A stretch of DNA of 64,000 nt from Winogradskyella aurantiaca. Lineage in GTDB: Bacteria > Bacteroidota > Bacteroidia > Flavobacteriales > Flavobacteriaceae. The stretch's first letter is position 1; the number at the start of each line of letters is the position of its first letter. The translations under genes were made by a program, and so were the position numbers. The notes beneath the pieces were generated by a model, which saw nothing but the letters and a program-made list of their open reading frames with translations, ran no database searches and had not been told where the DNA came from. The stretch is taken from assembly GCF_003362725.1 (NCBI RefSeq), contig NZ_QKTV01000002.1, positions 124,001 through 188,000 on the forward strand. The letters run 5' to 3'. This document shows, in pieces, positions 54,142 to 63,244 of this stretch.

Positions 54142-54170
54142 AAGTAATTAGGCTGCGTTGAGAGAATATC

Positions 54171-55241
54171 TCATACAATTAGACTTGTAATTCTTAAAAT
54201 ATCACTTTCTGTTAATTTATCATGTAATGGAAGACAAAGAATTCTCCTTGAAACATCTCTTGCAATGTAACAACTACTTTGCCTTAGATATGGTAAGGTA
54301 TCCATGGTTGGAAAAAAATACCTTCTAGGATAAATATTGTTAATCTCAAGTGTTTGTTTTACCTCGAGTAATTTTTTTACACTTTCGAACATTACAGGAA
54401 AATAAGCATAATTCCAAATGGCCTTATCTCGAATATGAAACATATCAATATTTGAACCACCTAAACACTCTTGATACAAATTAATTACCCTTTTACGCCG
54501 ATCCATAATTTCACTCATATATGGTAGTACAACTAGCCCCATGGCCGCTTGTAATTCAGACATTTTTGCATTAATGCCTAATCCATAAAAAGCTTCGGGA
54601 CCCTCGTGTCCAAAATTATGGTGTTGAAAAAACTGATCATAGTATTCAGATTTACAAAATAGTGCACCACCTTCACCAGTGTGGAACAACTTGGTGGCAT
54701 GAAAACTGCAGGTACTTACATCGCCATAATTAAAAATAGATTCCCCTTTGTATTTAACCCCAAAACAATGAGCTGCATCATAAATCACTTTAAGATCATA
54801 CTTTCTTGCAATGCGGTCTATTTCTTCTACATGACAGGGATTCCCATAAACGTGGGTTGCCAAAATAGCAGAAGTCTCAGAGGTAATTGCGGCTTCTATT
54901 TTTGTTTCGTCTATTGTTAAATACGTTGGATGAATGTCCACAAAAACTGGGGTACAAGATTCCCAGACTATAGCCGCTGTAGTGGCAACATAAGTAAAAG
55001 GGGTTGTAATAATTTCGCCTTTTAGTCCCAAGCCTTTAATTGCAATTTGTATTGGGAGTGTACCATTGGTCATTGCAATAATATTTGACACCCCTAAGAA
55101 TTCTTTTAATTTTAATTCCAGTTCTTTCACTAAAACCCCTCTATTAGTCATCCAGCCTGTATCCCAAGCCCGTTTTAAAATTGACTGATATTCTTCCTGT
55201 GAGGGCAAGAAGGTCTTGGTGACGTTTATTTTAGCCTTCAT
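54171..55241 (-). CDS. DegT/DnrJ/EryC1/StrS aminotransferase
   Basis: 356 residues from the ATG at 55239-55241; a longer frame reaches back into the upstream ABC gene but lacks family sequence. PLP-enzyme motifs: AMTNGTLPIQIAI, ITTPFTYVATTAAI, YDAAHCFGVKY (Asp155), and Schiff-base Lys184 in SFHATKLFHTGEGG. It transfers an amino group to a keto-sugar nucleotide. A 4,6-dehydratase to make that substrate is not obvious nearby; the SDR gene at 58276-59202 is a candidate. Start overlaps the Wzt stop (ATGAAGGCTAA). Confidence 0.92.
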   Translation of the reverse strand: MKAKINVTKTFLPSQEEYQSILKRAWDTGWMTNRGVLVKELELKLKEFLGVSNIIAMTNGTLPIQIAIKGLGLKGEIITTPFTYVATTAAIVWESCTPVFVDIHPTYLTIDETKIEAAITSETSAILATHVYGNPCHVEEIDRIARKYDLKVIYDAAHCFGVKYKGESIFNYGDVSTCSFHATKLFHTGEGGALFCKSEYYDQFFQHHNFGHEGPEAFYGLGINAKMSELQAAMGLVVLPYMSEIMDRRKRVINLYQECLGGSNIDMFHIRDKAIWNYAYFPVMFESVKKLLEVKQTLEINNIYPRRYFFPTMDTLPYLRQSSCYIARDVSRRILCLPLHDKLTESDILRITSLIV

Positions 55242-56493
55242 ACCATTCAAATTGCGGTCTAATAAAACCAGGTTCTCTACCCATGAATACACCTAACTCT
55301 CTAGCCCCATTAACCACTAGAAAGTTGGCAATATCTTTTTCAATAAAAATCGCCTGCCGCCGGTCTTCTATGAGATAAATTGAGAGGAAAAATTGACCAG
55401 GTTGCAAAAATGACTTTGGGAAAACACAATGAATTTTATTATCCCCCTTTTTTAACAGTAATCCAGACCTTCTATGTGAAATTGAAAACAAGGGCTCTCC
55501 AGTCTCACTTCTAAGGTGATAGGTAATATGATACCTTTCAGGCCTAGAACTTTTAATTTCAATATCTGTACTAATCACAATTTCCTTATCCTCTACGATT
55601 GGCTCGCCAACCACCTTATTATCGTTTTTTACTTCAATAGATCTCAAACAATATAATTCAGTGTCAAACTCTGTTTGAAAGCTACTTGAATTTAATTGAT
55701 TATTATTTCCTTTTAGATAATAGGTAACTGCCTCATCTGTGCCTCCATCAAATACTTTCTGACCATTTTCCAAAACAAGTGCCTTTGAACATATACTCTT
55801 AACTGCTGCCATATTATGGGATACAAATAATACAGTCCTACCTTCACCTTTAGAAATATCTTTCATTTTACCAATGGCCTTTTTTTGAAATTCCGCGTCT
55901 CCAACCGCTAGTACTTCATCCACCACCAAAACATCTGGCTCTAGATGAGCTGCTACTGCAAAGGCTAAACGCACCCGCATTCCAGAACTGTAGCGTTTCA
56001 CAGGTGTATCGATATAGCGCTCACATCCTGAAAAAGCAATAATTTCTTGTTCTTTACCCCGAATCTCAGCCTTAGTCATCCCCAAAATAGCCCCGTTTAA
56101 ATAAATATTTTCACGTCCGGTCATTTCTGGATGAAACCCAGTACCTACTTCCAGTAAGGACGCAATACGTCCTTTAGACTTAACAACCCCGATGGTTGGA
56201 CTAGTCACTCTTGATAAAATTTTTAATAGAGTAGACTTACCAGCCCCATTTTTACCAATAACGCCTAAAACTTCTCCTTGTTCAACTTCAAAATTTATAT
56301 CCTTAAGTGCCCAGACATAATTGGATTCTCCCCTAATTGTTTGATCATTGGATTCACCTATTTTTAAAAAAGGATCTTCCTTCCCTAGAATGTTATACCA
56401 CCAACGTTTCAAATCATCTCGCAAGGTCCCCGTACCTACCAATCCTAACCGGTATTGTTTTGATAAATTTTCTATTTTAAGAATACTACCCAT
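55231..56493 (-). CDS. wzt: Polysaccharide ABC transporter ATP-binding protein with C-terminal cargo domain (Wzt-like)
   Basis: 420 residues. ATPase domain: Walker A GKNGAGKS (80-87), signature YSSGMRVRL (168-176), Walker B VLVVDEVLAVGD (188-199). The C-terminal 160 residues form a beta-rich domain (YHITYHLRSETGEPLFSIS, QPGQFFLSIYLIED), the Wzt-type domain that in E. coli O8/O9a recognises the capped, often methylated, non-reducing end of the glycan. It lies 2 bases downstream of the permease gene. Export is therefore likely of a completed polymer, and the several methyltransferases may cap it. Confidence 0.92.
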   Translation of the reverse strand: MGSILKIENLSKQYRLGLVGTGTLRDDLKRWWYNILGKEDPFLKIGESNDQTIRGESNYVWALKDINFEVEQGEVLGVIGKNGAGKSTLLKILSRVTSPTIGVVKSKGRIASLLEVGTGFHPEMTGRENIYLNGAILGMTKAEIRGKEQEIIAFSGCERYIDTPVKRYSSGMRVRLAFAVAAHLEPDVLVVDEVLAVGDAEFQKKAIGKMKDISKGEGRTVLFVSHNMAAVKSICSKALVLENGQKVFDGGTDEAVTYYLKGNNNQLNSSSFQTEFDTELYCLRSIEVKNDNKVVGEPIVEDKEIVISTDIEIKSSRPERYHITYHLRSETGEPLFSISHRRSGLLLKKGDNKIHCVFPKSFLQPGQFFLSIYLIEDRRQAIFIEKDIANFLVVNGARELGVFMGREPGFIRPQFEWYEG

Positions 56494-56495
56494 AA

Positions 56496-57356
56496 TTAAA
56501 CCGTATCAATAAATCTTTTCTCAGTCCTGTTAAACAGTAAGAGACCCATTAAAAAAATAACCAAACTAATCCCACAAGTATACATTAGCGCCCAAAGAGA
56601 AAAGCTTCCCTCCCCCAAGAGCATGTAGCGAAATCCTTCAATCATTTGACTTAATGGATTAAACTCAACAAATGGAATTAACCACTCTGGAAACTTCAGG
56701 CGCGCTTCGGATAAAGGGTATGGGACTGCAGACAAGTACATTAATAAAGAGGTAGCAAAACCTACCAAAACAGTCAAATCTCTGTATTTAGTGGTCATAG
56801 CCGTGATAATCATACCTAAACCCAGCCCCAAACTTGCCATCAGAAATAGGTAAAGTGGCATTAATAAAAGATTCAAACTTGGAGATAATTCATAGCCATG
56901 ATAAACAAAAAATAGATAAAAAAGAATGAAAATAAACAACTGAATACCAAACTTAAATAAATTAGCTACTACCTTGGATAATGGCACAATTACTCTTGGA
57001 AAATACACCTTGCCAAATATATTTTGGTTTGCTCTAAAGGTGTTGGACGTATTTGTCAAGCATTCTTTAAAATAGGTCCAGGCGGTAATACCAGCCAGAT
57101 TAAACAAAAATGGGGGTACTCCATCAGTTTGTATTTGCCCCAAATTATTAAACACCAAAGTAAAAACTAATGAGGTAAATAAAGGTTGTACTAAAAACCA
57201 CAAGGGTCCTAGAATAGTTTGCTTGTAGGCCGTTACAATGTCTCTACGCACAAACAACAATAGTAAATCTCTATAGCGCCAAGTTTCTCTTAAATTAAGA
57301 TCAAACCATTTGTGTTCAGATGAAATGGTATAAAGCCAATGTTCGTGTTTAGACAT
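56496..57356 (-). CDS. wzm: Polysaccharide ABC transporter permease (Wzm-like)
   Basis: 286 residues with six helices of the ABC-2 polysaccharide export type. Family signatures: LLLFVRRDIVTAYKQTILGPLWF, GQIQTDGVPPFLFNLAGITAW, and VPYPLSEA ... FNPLSQMIEGFRY. It works with the ATPase encoded 2 bases downstream, moving an undecaprenyl-linked glycan across the inner membrane. The C-terminus FNRTEKRFIDTV is typical. The 71-base gap upstream holds no clear promoter. Confidence 0.93.
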   Translation of the reverse strand: MSKHEHWLYTISSEHKWFDLNLRETWRYRDLLLLFVRRDIVTAYKQTILGPLWFLVQPLFTSLVFTLVFNNLGQIQTDGVPPFLFNLAGITAWTYFKECLTNTSNTFRANQNIFGKVYFPRVIVPLSKVVANLFKFGIQLFIFILFYLFFVYHGYELSPSLNLLLMPLYLFLMASLGLGLGMIITAMTTKYRDLTVLVGFATSLLMYLSAVPYPLSEARLKFPEWLIPFVEFNPLSQMIEGFRYMLLGEGSFSLWALMYTCGISLVIFLMGLLLFNRTEKRFIDTV

Positions 57357-57427
57357 AAAAACATAGGGTAATAATTAAATTAAATCTCTCAAATTCAGAA
57401 GAAAATCTAAGTGAGTATCTCATAAGA

Positions 57428-58273
57428 TTATCTATTCTTATAGAGAATTAACTGGCTCCTTGCCCCTTTGCGCCGCAGCCATTTTGGTATAATACGTTCA
57501 TACTTCAATACACTTTGTCGAAACTTCACTTTTGTTCTTCCGGTTATTGGTAATACTCTGTAGAACCGATCAAATATACCAAAAGGCTCCACTAAAACCT
57601 CACGGAAATATTTTCTTCCAATTGTCTCGTAATGTTTAGAACTGTTATCACGGTGAGGATGAGGATCCCTGGTTTCCCAGGCCTTAAATTTTTTGGGCTG
57701 AAACCATTTAGAGGGCCTTCCTGGTACTGGAGTAGCCCAACGCAATTCGTCCAATAATTTTGAGTTAACAGCAGGTTCAAAAAAACGAACTTCGCCATGA
57801 TTCTTCAGAATTGTAACTATCTTCTTAATAAATTGTTCTTCTAATTGATGGTCCAAGTGATGAATTAAGGCTTTCCCAACCACCAAATCAACAGAGTCTT
57901 CCGGTATATCAGCTAACAAAAAATCATCCCCAATAAATTCTATGGGATGCTTAAAAGGATAGTCGGCATTCAATGTATTTATGAGCTCCCCTGTTTTAGC
58001 CGAAATATCGTTTGCTAACACTTTAGCACCAAAGGAAGCCATCACTGCAGCATTCAATGCGTCACCAGCACCCAACTCTAAAACAGTTTTTCCGTTCAGG
58101 GTATCTTGAAAATTCTTATAATAAAAGCCATGCCAACTGATGTGTGTTGATACATACTCCTTAAAATACTCATCGCGGTTTTTGAGAAACTTGAGATGTC
58201 CTTCTATCCCTGTCTTACTGTAAAGTTGATCGTAATGAAGTTTATTCTGATGTTCGGAGCTACTACCTTTCAT
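57428..58273 (-). CDS. Class I SAM-dependent methyltransferase
   Basis: 281 residues. Core motifs: TVLELGAGDALNAAVMASFG (motif I), KVLANDISAKTGELI, PEDSVDLVVGKALIHHLDHQ (motif IV-V) and GEVRFFEPAVNS. A C-terminal extension (200-281) is basic and contains YRVLPITGRTKVKF. It probably methylates the glycan; its position beside Wzm/Wzt suggests a chain-capping methylation that controls export (inference from O8/O9a systems). The gene is 2 bases after the SDR gene and 71 bases before the permease. Confidence 0.82.
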   Translation of the reverse strand: MKGSSSEHQNKLHYDQLYSKTGIEGHLKFLKNRDEYFKEYVSTHISWHGFYYKNFQDTLNGKTVLELGAGDALNAAVMASFGAKVLANDISAKTGELINTLNADYPFKHPIEFIGDDFLLADIPEDSVDLVVGKALIHHLDHQLEEQFIKKIVTILKNHGEVRFFEPAVNSKLLDELRWATPVPGRPSKWFQPKKFKAWETRDPHPHRDNSSKHYETIGRKYFREVLVEPFGIFDRFYRVLPITGRTKVKFRQSVLKYERIIPKWLRRKGARSQLILYKNR

Positions 58274-58275
58274 CC

Positions 58276-59202
58276 TTATGATTGCACTGCAATATCCATC
58301 AATTGAGTGAGTCCTTCTTCAAGGGTTGTTAGTTCTTTTCCAAGGATACTTCGCATTTTTGAAAGATCAGGACAGCGTCTCCGCATGTCCCCTTCCTCAA
58401 GCGCTTCTCTATGAATGATTTCTGACTTAGAATTGGTTAGTTTAATAATGCGGTGTGCTAATTCTAAAATGGTCATTTCCTTATCGTTACCCACATTTAA
58501 AACCTCATTAATACAATTAGCCGAATGAAGCGCTTTTACTACGGTTTCAACGGTATCATCAATATAGCAAAAGGAACGGGTTTGTAAACCTTCCCCATAA
58601 ATGGTAATAGGCTCATTTCTTAGGGCTGCTTTGAGAAATCTGGGTATCACAAAATCCTCACTCTGCTTAGGACCATAGGTATTAAAAAAACGGAAGATGG
58701 TATAATCAAGCCCGTACTCCTTCTGGTAGGCCTTAAAGAAAGCTTCTCCTACATTTTTTACAATCGCATAGGGTAAGCGGGAATTCAATGGAGTGGTATT
58801 CTCATTCTGTGGGATCTCGAAGGGTTCCCCATAAACCTCAGATGAGGAGGAGAAAAACACCCGTTGCACTCCAGAATTTTTAGACAAGGATAATAGGTTC
58901 TTAATACCTTCAATATCCTCTAGCACTGCAATTGGATGGGCCAATGTGCGTTGTACTCCTACCACCGCCGCCAAATGAAAGACATAGTCGAACTCAAAGC
59001 GTCCGAATACTGGAACTATGTCATTATAAATATTGACATTGGCATTGATAAAGCGTATGTTTTCCGCTTTGGGAATCTTATTCAAATGTCCTGTGGACAA
59101 ATTATCAATGATCACAATGTCATTGTCAGGATCAGAAGCCAGAGACTCGGCTAATGCTGAACCGATATTACCTGCCCCTCCTGTTATTAAAAAGGTACTC
59201 AT
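58276..59202 (-). CDS. NAD-dependent epimerase/dehydratase (extended SDR)
   Basis: 308 residues. NAD-binding GGAGNIGSALAES (8-20), IIDNLSTGHLNKI, HLAAVVGVQRTLAHP, active site SSSSEVYGEP and YAIVK (Tyr-x3-Lys), then FFNTYGPKQSEDFVI. The SSSEVYGEP loop and RRRCPDLSKM end resemble UDP-glucuronate decarboxylase and UDP-glucose 4-epimerase relatives; the exact reaction cannot be chosen. It is the first gene of the long leftward operon, with a promoter-like element and hairpin upstream. Confidence 0.88.
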   Translation of the reverse strand: MSTFLITGGAGNIGSALAESLASDPDNDIVIIDNLSTGHLNKIPKAENIRFINANVNIYNDIVPVFGRFEFDYVFHLAAVVGVQRTLAHPIAVLEDIEGIKNLLSLSKNSGVQRVFFSSSSEVYGEPFEIPQNENTTPLNSRLPYAIVKNVGEAFFKAYQKEYGLDYTIFRFFNTYGPKQSEDFVIPRFLKAALRNEPITIYGEGLQTRSFCYIDDTVETVVKALHSANCINEVLNVGNDKEMTILELAHRIIKLTNSKSEIIHREALEEGDMRRRCPDLSKMRSILGKELTTLEEGLTQLMDIAVQS

Positions 59203-59233
59203 GCGTAAACCTAGAGGTTGATGCTACGAATCT

Positions 59234-59261
59234 AAGGGTTTTTACGATAATAAAAAACCTT
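59234..59261 (-). repeat. Hairpin in the leader of the long glycan operon
   Basis: AAGGGTTTTT (59234-59243) pairs with AAAAAACCTT (59252-59261) with one mismatch and an eight-base loop. On the minus strand it lies 32 bases before the SDR start codon, just after the predicted transcription start. It may influence mRNA stability or attenuation; no T run follows, so it is not a standard terminator. Confidence 0.45.
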
Positions 59262-59268
59262 AATAACT

Positions 59269-59276
59269 CAAATCTA
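59269..59276 (-). promoter_or_regulatory. -7 element of the long glycan operon
   Basis: On the minus strand TAGATTTG exactly matches TAnnTTTG, 67 bases before the SDR start codon. The matching -33 site is weak (ATG instead of TTG at the expected 19-base spacing). Confidence 0.42.
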
Positions 59277-59438
59277 GAAAGATGGTAACATATAACATAT
59301 AAACCTAAAAATTCGGAATTAAATCAAAATAATTACTAGGTACTATTAAAGCATCTAATCTTAAAATTGAAAAAAGTTTGTCACTAGACTAATACCAAAA
59401 TCGAGTTAAACAGTTTGCATGTAGCAGGGAATTATTAA

Positions 59439-59446
59439 TATCTTTC
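59439..59446 (+). promoter_or_regulatory. -7 element of the sulfotransferase gene
   Basis: TATCTTTC matches TAnnTTTG at 7 of 8 positions and has a TTG 21 bases upstream (59415-59417), a plausible -33/-7 pair 45 bases before the GTG start codon. The rest of the 288-base gap 59203-59490 shows no gene. Confidence 0.35.
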
Positions 59447-59490
59447 TATCCTTATTTGTTCATTCTAATTACTATTTAATTAACAGCATT

Positions 59491-60276
59491 GTGAAATCTA
59501 AAAAAGGAACTATCATTTTAGAATTAGAAAAGATTTATCGTAAGATTCTGAACTTCAAAACAGGCACCACTAATCAGCTATTTGGATATAAAGACTATCA
59601 TAAATTCGTGATTATAAGCACCTCAAGAACTGGTTCTACCTTTTTAATGTCTCTGCTAAATAAGCATCCTAACATTATTTGTGAAGGCGAAGTATTCAAA
59701 AAACTTAATGGAAAGTCCTGTCTCAACATATGGAATTCGTTGTTTTCTAAAAGACCCAAGTCTATAAAACAAGTTGGGTTTAAATTGTTCTATTTTCACC
59801 CTTATGAGGATGATCAAGCCGTTTGGGACTATCTACTCAAGGATAAAACAATTAAAATTATTCACTTGAAAAGAAAGAACCAGTTTAGGGTCTATTTATC
59901 ACAGCGTATCGGGTTAAAAACAAAACAATGGACTGAAAGTAAATACAAGCCTCATAATTTAAGCACTCAAGATAAATTAGTGAGTATAGACGTACTTGAG
60001 AGTAAAAAAGCAATTGAAGAAATTATTACATACGAGAATAAAACAGACAGTCAATTCAAAGAACATAGCATGCACGAACTTTTTTATGAAGACCTGGAAA
60101 AGGACCACTTAAAAGAGATTGCTCAGGCATATGAATTTCTTAAGGTACCGTACGCAGAGGTTGAAGTTGTTAATACCAAACAAAACAAAGAAACAGTTAA
60201 ACAGCTGGTATCTAATTTTGAGGAATTAGAAAAAGGGTATAAAAACTCTAGTTTTGAATGGATGATTTTCGGTTGA
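59491..60276 (+). CDS. Sulfotransferase family protein
   Basis: 261 residues, GTG start. The PAPS-binding 5'-phosphosulfate loop is FVIISTSRTGSTFLMSLLN (47-65), and the 3'-phosphate site region is IIHLKRKNQFRVYLSQRIG, both as in Stf0/carbohydrate sulfotransferases. It should transfer sulfate from PAPS to a sugar hydroxyl. It is the only rightward gene in the 40-kb polysaccharide locus, set between two leftward units, with its own promoter-like element. The isolated position and orientation suggest an independent acquisition. Other possibilities are a sulfotransferase acting on lipids. Confidence 0.82.
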   Translation: MKSKKGTIILELEKIYRKILNFKTGTTNQLFGYKDYHKFVIISTSRTGSTFLMSLLNKHPNIICEGEVFKKLNGKSCLNIWNSLFSKRPKSIKQVGFKLFYFHPYEDDQAVWDYLLKDKTIKIIHLKRKNQFRVYLSQRIGLKTKQWTESKYKPHNLSTQDKLVSIDVLESKKAIEEIITYENKTDSQFKEHSMHELFYEDLEKDHLKEIAQAYEFLKVPYAEVEVVNTKQNKETVKQLVSNFEELEKGYKNSSFEWMIFG

Positions 60277-60352
60277 ATCGAAACATATATGTTTTAGCCT
60301 TCTAAGTAATAGTAATTGATAAATGTGAATGGATGGCGATTAAATGTAGTTT

Positions 60353-60381
60353 GAGATTCCTTCGCTTTGCTCGAAATGACG
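60353..60381 (-). repeat. Dispersed intergenic repeat (CGTCATTTCGAG type)
   Basis: Read on the minus strand the element starts CGTCATTTCGAGCAAAGCGA and ends GGAATCTC. Near-identical elements (GTCATTCCGAGCGAAGCGAGGAATCT pattern split by position) are known as dispersed intergenic repeats in Bacteroidota and other phyla. It holds short inverted TTCG/CGAA halves. It lies in the 127-base gap between the sulfotransferase and the 4-epimerase gene, near a 14-bp palindrome at 60281-60294. Confidence 0.55.
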
Positions 60382-60403
60382 TTCCAGTTAATGAACAGTA
60401 TGC

Positions 60404-61381
60404 TTACTGATTTTTTGAAAACCAATCCCAACTAAGTTTTAATCCATCGCGGACGGATACTTCGGGTTGATACCCCATCAATCGCTGTGCTTTGGAGATA
60501 TCAGCCAGCGAATCTCGTACATCTCCTTGCCGTGATGGTCCGTATTTGGGATTTATAGACTTTCCAGAGGCCTCAGATAGGTACTGCCATAATTGGTTGA
60601 CCGAAATCCGTTCTCCACAGGCTACATTAACGACCTGATTGGCCGCTGCTTTATCAGCAAACATAGCTTTGACATTCGCTTGCACCGCATTAGCGACATA
60701 AGTAAAATCCCGTGTTTGTTCACCATCTCCATTAATGGTTGGTGCTTTACCATCCACTAGTGCCTGCATAAATAAGGGAATCACCGCTGCATAAGGACCA
60801 TTAGGACTCTGCTTGGGGCCATACACATTAAAATACCGTAAACCGATCATGTCTGTTTGATAGGTCCTTCCAAACACATCCGCGTACAACTCGTTGAGGT
60901 ATTTGGTGACGGCGTAAGGAGACAAGGGATTACCAATCTGATCTTCAACCTTGGGTAAGCTTATATGGTCCCCATAGGTTGAACTAGACGCTGCATATAC
61001 CATACGCTTCACGGTTTTGGACTCCTTCAAGGCAACACACATGTTTAAGAAACCTGTCGCGTTTACGTTATGAGAGGTTAAGGGATCGGCAATGGATCTA
61101 GGTACAGAACCCAATGCTGCCTGATGGCTCACATAATCCATGCCTTCCATTACCTGCTTACAGGTATCCAGATCACGTATATCACCTTCCATAAACTCAA
61201 AGTTGGGAAGATCCTCAAACTCTTGAATATTATGTCGATAGCCATTAGACAAATTGTCCAATACCCTCACATGCTTAACTCCTTTATCTAGTAAATAAGC
61301 AACGATATTGGAGCCAATAAAACCGGCCCCACCAGTAACAAGAATGCTCGAAGCTTTAATATGCGAATTATAATCTGGCAT
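60404..61381 (-). CDS. wbpP: UDP-N-acetylglucosamine 4-epimerase (WbpP/TviC type)
   Basis: 325 residues from the ATG at 61379-61381 (13 bases inside the upstream gene's 3' end). Extended SDR with [40 protein letters not shown], active site AASSSTYGD and YAVTK, and the WbpP-like end [17 protein letters not shown]. It interconverts UDP-GlcNAc(A) and UDP-GalNAc(A). The partner dehydrogenase directly upstream matches the WbpO-WbpP and TviB-TviC pairs, which give UDP-N-acetylgalactosaminuronate. Confidence 0.88.
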   Translation of the reverse strand: MPDYNSHIKASSILVTGGAGFIGSNIVAYLLDKGVKHVRVLDNLSNGYRHNIQEFEDLPNFEFMEGDIRDLDTCKQVMEGMDYVSHQAALGSVPRSIADPLTSHNVNATGFLNMCVALKESKTVKRMVYAASSSTYGDHISLPKVEDQIGNPLSPYAVTKYLNELYADVFGRTYQTDMIGLRYFNVYGPKQSPNGPYAAVIPLFMQALVDGKAPTINGDGEQTRDFTYVANAVQANVKAMFADKAAANQVVNVACGERISVNQLWQYLSEASGKSINPKYGPSRQGDVRDSLADISKAQRLMGYQPEVSVRDGLKLSWDWFSKNQ

Positions 61382-62660
61382 CCACCTCCGTTTTTGGCAA
61401 TAAGCCCTTAACATCAAATACCACGGTTTGGGCCTGTTTCATAGACTTAAGGTCCATGTCCTTAAACTCCTGATGGGCCACCGCGATAATAATACTGTCA
61501 TAAGATTCTGAAAGATTGGAAGCTTCGCTGATGAGATCAAGACCGTATTCGTCCCGCACCTCATCGGCGGAAGCCCAGGGGTCAAACACATCCACCTCCA
61601 TATGGTAAGATTGTAATTCGTTGATGATATCTATCACCCTTGAGTTCCTAATGTCGGGACAGTTCTCTTTAAAGGTAATCCCTAATACCAGGGTTTTAGC
61701 CCCTTTAATGGTTGCCCCTTTCTCAATCATCATCTTCACCGTTTCCTGAGCCACATAGCCCCCCATAGAATCATTGAGCTTTCGGCCAGCTAAAATTATT
61801 TCCGGATCATAACCTGCCTCAATCGCTTTCTGCGCCAAATAGTAGGGGTCTACCCCAATGCAATGCCCACCGACCAACCCTGGTGAGAATTTTAAAAAGT
61901 TCCATTTGGTACCAGCAGCCTCCAGTACGGCCTTAGTATCAATATCCAATTTTCTGAAGATTTTAGACAGTTCGTTAACAAAGGCAATATTAATGTCGCG
62001 TTGTGAATTCTCAATCACTTTCGCCGCCTCCGCTACTTTAATGGAAGGGGCCAAATGAGTCCCTGCAGTTATTATAGAGCGGTATAAGTCGTCAATTCGT
62101 TTGGCAATTTCAGGTGTGGAACCCGAAGTCACCTTTAATATTTTGGTGACCGTATGTTTTTTGTCTCCTGGATTAATACGTTCTGGAGAATAACCCACGT
62201 AAAAATCAGTATTAAAAACAAGCCCCGATATTTCCTCCAATATAGGTACGCAGACTTCTTCCGTAGCCCCAGGATATACCGTGGATTCATAAATAACAAT
62301 ATCTCCTTGTTTAAGCACCTGAGCAACAGTAGCACTGGCTTTCTCTAATGGGGTTAATACCGGATGGTTTAAATGATCGGTTGGCGTTGGTACTGTTACA
62401 ATATAAATGTTGGCATGGGCAATATGCTGGGATTGATTTGAAATATACAAGCCTCTCTGATGCGCTTCAGTCACCAATACCTTTTTTAGATCGGAATCTT
62501 CCACCTCCAGTGTGTGATCGGTTCCCCCTTGTAATTCCATAACCCGCTGAGCATTGATATCAAAACCAATCACTTCGTACTGTTTGGCTAATTCCACTGC
62601 CAGGGGTAAGCCTACATAACCCAAGCCTATAATGGCAATCACATCCTTATTTGAAGGCAT
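61368..62660 (-). CDS. wbpO: UDP-N-acetylhexosamine 6-dehydrogenase (WbpO/TviB type)
   Basis: 430 residues, ATG at 62658-62660 (the frame two codons upstream starts only with TTG). UDP-glucose/GDP-mannose dehydrogenase family: [53 protein letters not shown] and active-site Cys in [14 protein letters not shown]. It oxidises C6 of a UDP-HexNAc to the uronic acid with two NAD+. It overlaps the 4-epimerase by 14 bases and the small sugar transferase end by 14 bases. Confidence 0.9.
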   Translation of the reverse strand: MPSNKDVIAIIGLGYVGLPLAVELAKQYEVIGFDINAQRVMELQGGTDHTLEVEDSDLKKVLVTEAHQRGLYISNQSQHIAHANIYIVTVPTPTDHLNHPVLTPLEKASATVAQVLKQGDIVIYESTVYPGATEEVCVPILEEISGLVFNTDFYVGYSPERINPGDKKHTVTKILKVTSGSTPEIAKRIDDLYRSIITAGTHLAPSIKVAEAAKVIENSQRDINIAFVNELSKIFRKLDIDTKAVLEAAGTKWNFLKFSPGLVGGHCIGVDPYYLAQKAIEAGYDPEIILAGRKLNDSMGGYVAQETVKMMIEKGATIKGAKTLVLGITFKENCPDIRNSRVIDIINELQSYHMEVDVFDPWASADEVRDEYGLDLISEASNLSESYDSIIIAVAHQEFKDMDLKSMKQAQTVVFDVKGLLPKTEVDARL

Positions 62661-63243
62661 AAACAAATGTTTTAAAAAGCAGCTGTAAATCTAATGAAAA
62701 ACAGTAATTCTTCACATAGGTTTTATTGATTTGTACTTTGTCTGGCCATATGACCTTATGGTAGTAGACATGAGGATTACTCTGTTTTTTTAATATCCTT
62801 GATTCACTTCTATATTTAAGACTAGCAGGACCTGTAATCCCAGGCTTTACATCAAGTATTAGTCGATCTTCTCCATGTAATGTATCGGCATAGCCAGGCA
62901 AATCAGGGCGCGGCCCCACAAAACTCATGTCTCCTTTTAAAATATTTAATAATTGTGGCCACTCATCGATGTGGGTGTTTCGTACCCAACGTCCTAAACT
63001 ATTGGTATCCTCAGTCTCCAATCCAAACTCGTGCAATTCCCCTCTTAGCGTTCTCAACTTATACAAAGTAAAAGGACGACCATATTGACCTATGCGTAGC
63101 TGTTGGAACCAGGCCCAGCGATTTAGACTTATGGCCATCAAAAGAAAGATGAGCGTAAAGGGAATTACTAAAACTGGTAAAACCACCATGCATAATAGAA
63201 CATCAAAACCACGTTTTATAAGCCTTTGTTTTTGACTAAGCAT
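62647..63243 (-). CDS. Initiating sugar transferase (small WcaJ/PglC-type)
   Basis: 198 residues from the ATG at 63241-63243, one base after the stop of the BY-kinase gene; the longer open frame is an out-of-frame reading of the kinase Tyr-Gly tail. One N-terminal membrane helix (about 12-42) precedes the catalytic domain with [37 protein letters not shown] and [10 protein letters not shown]. It is a monotopic phosphoglycosyltransferase that primes glycan synthesis on undecaprenyl phosphate. Confidence 0.92.
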   Translation of the reverse strand: MLSQKQRLIKRGFDVLLCMVVLPVLVIPFTLIFLLMAISLNRWAWFQQLRIGQYGRPFTLYKLRTLRGELHEFGLETEDTNSLGRWVRNTHIDEWPQLLNILKGDMSFVGPRPDLPGYADTLHGEDRLILDVKPGITGPASLKYRSESRILKKQSNPHVYYHKVIWPDKVQINKTYVKNYCFSLDLQLLFKTFVYAFK

Positions 63244-63244
63244 G

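Noticed and set aside
55242-55292. 17-codon longer start for the DegT aminotransferase
   Set aside because: The extension lies inside the Wzt coding region and does not resemble family sequence; the ATG at 55241 begins the usual KINVTK segment.
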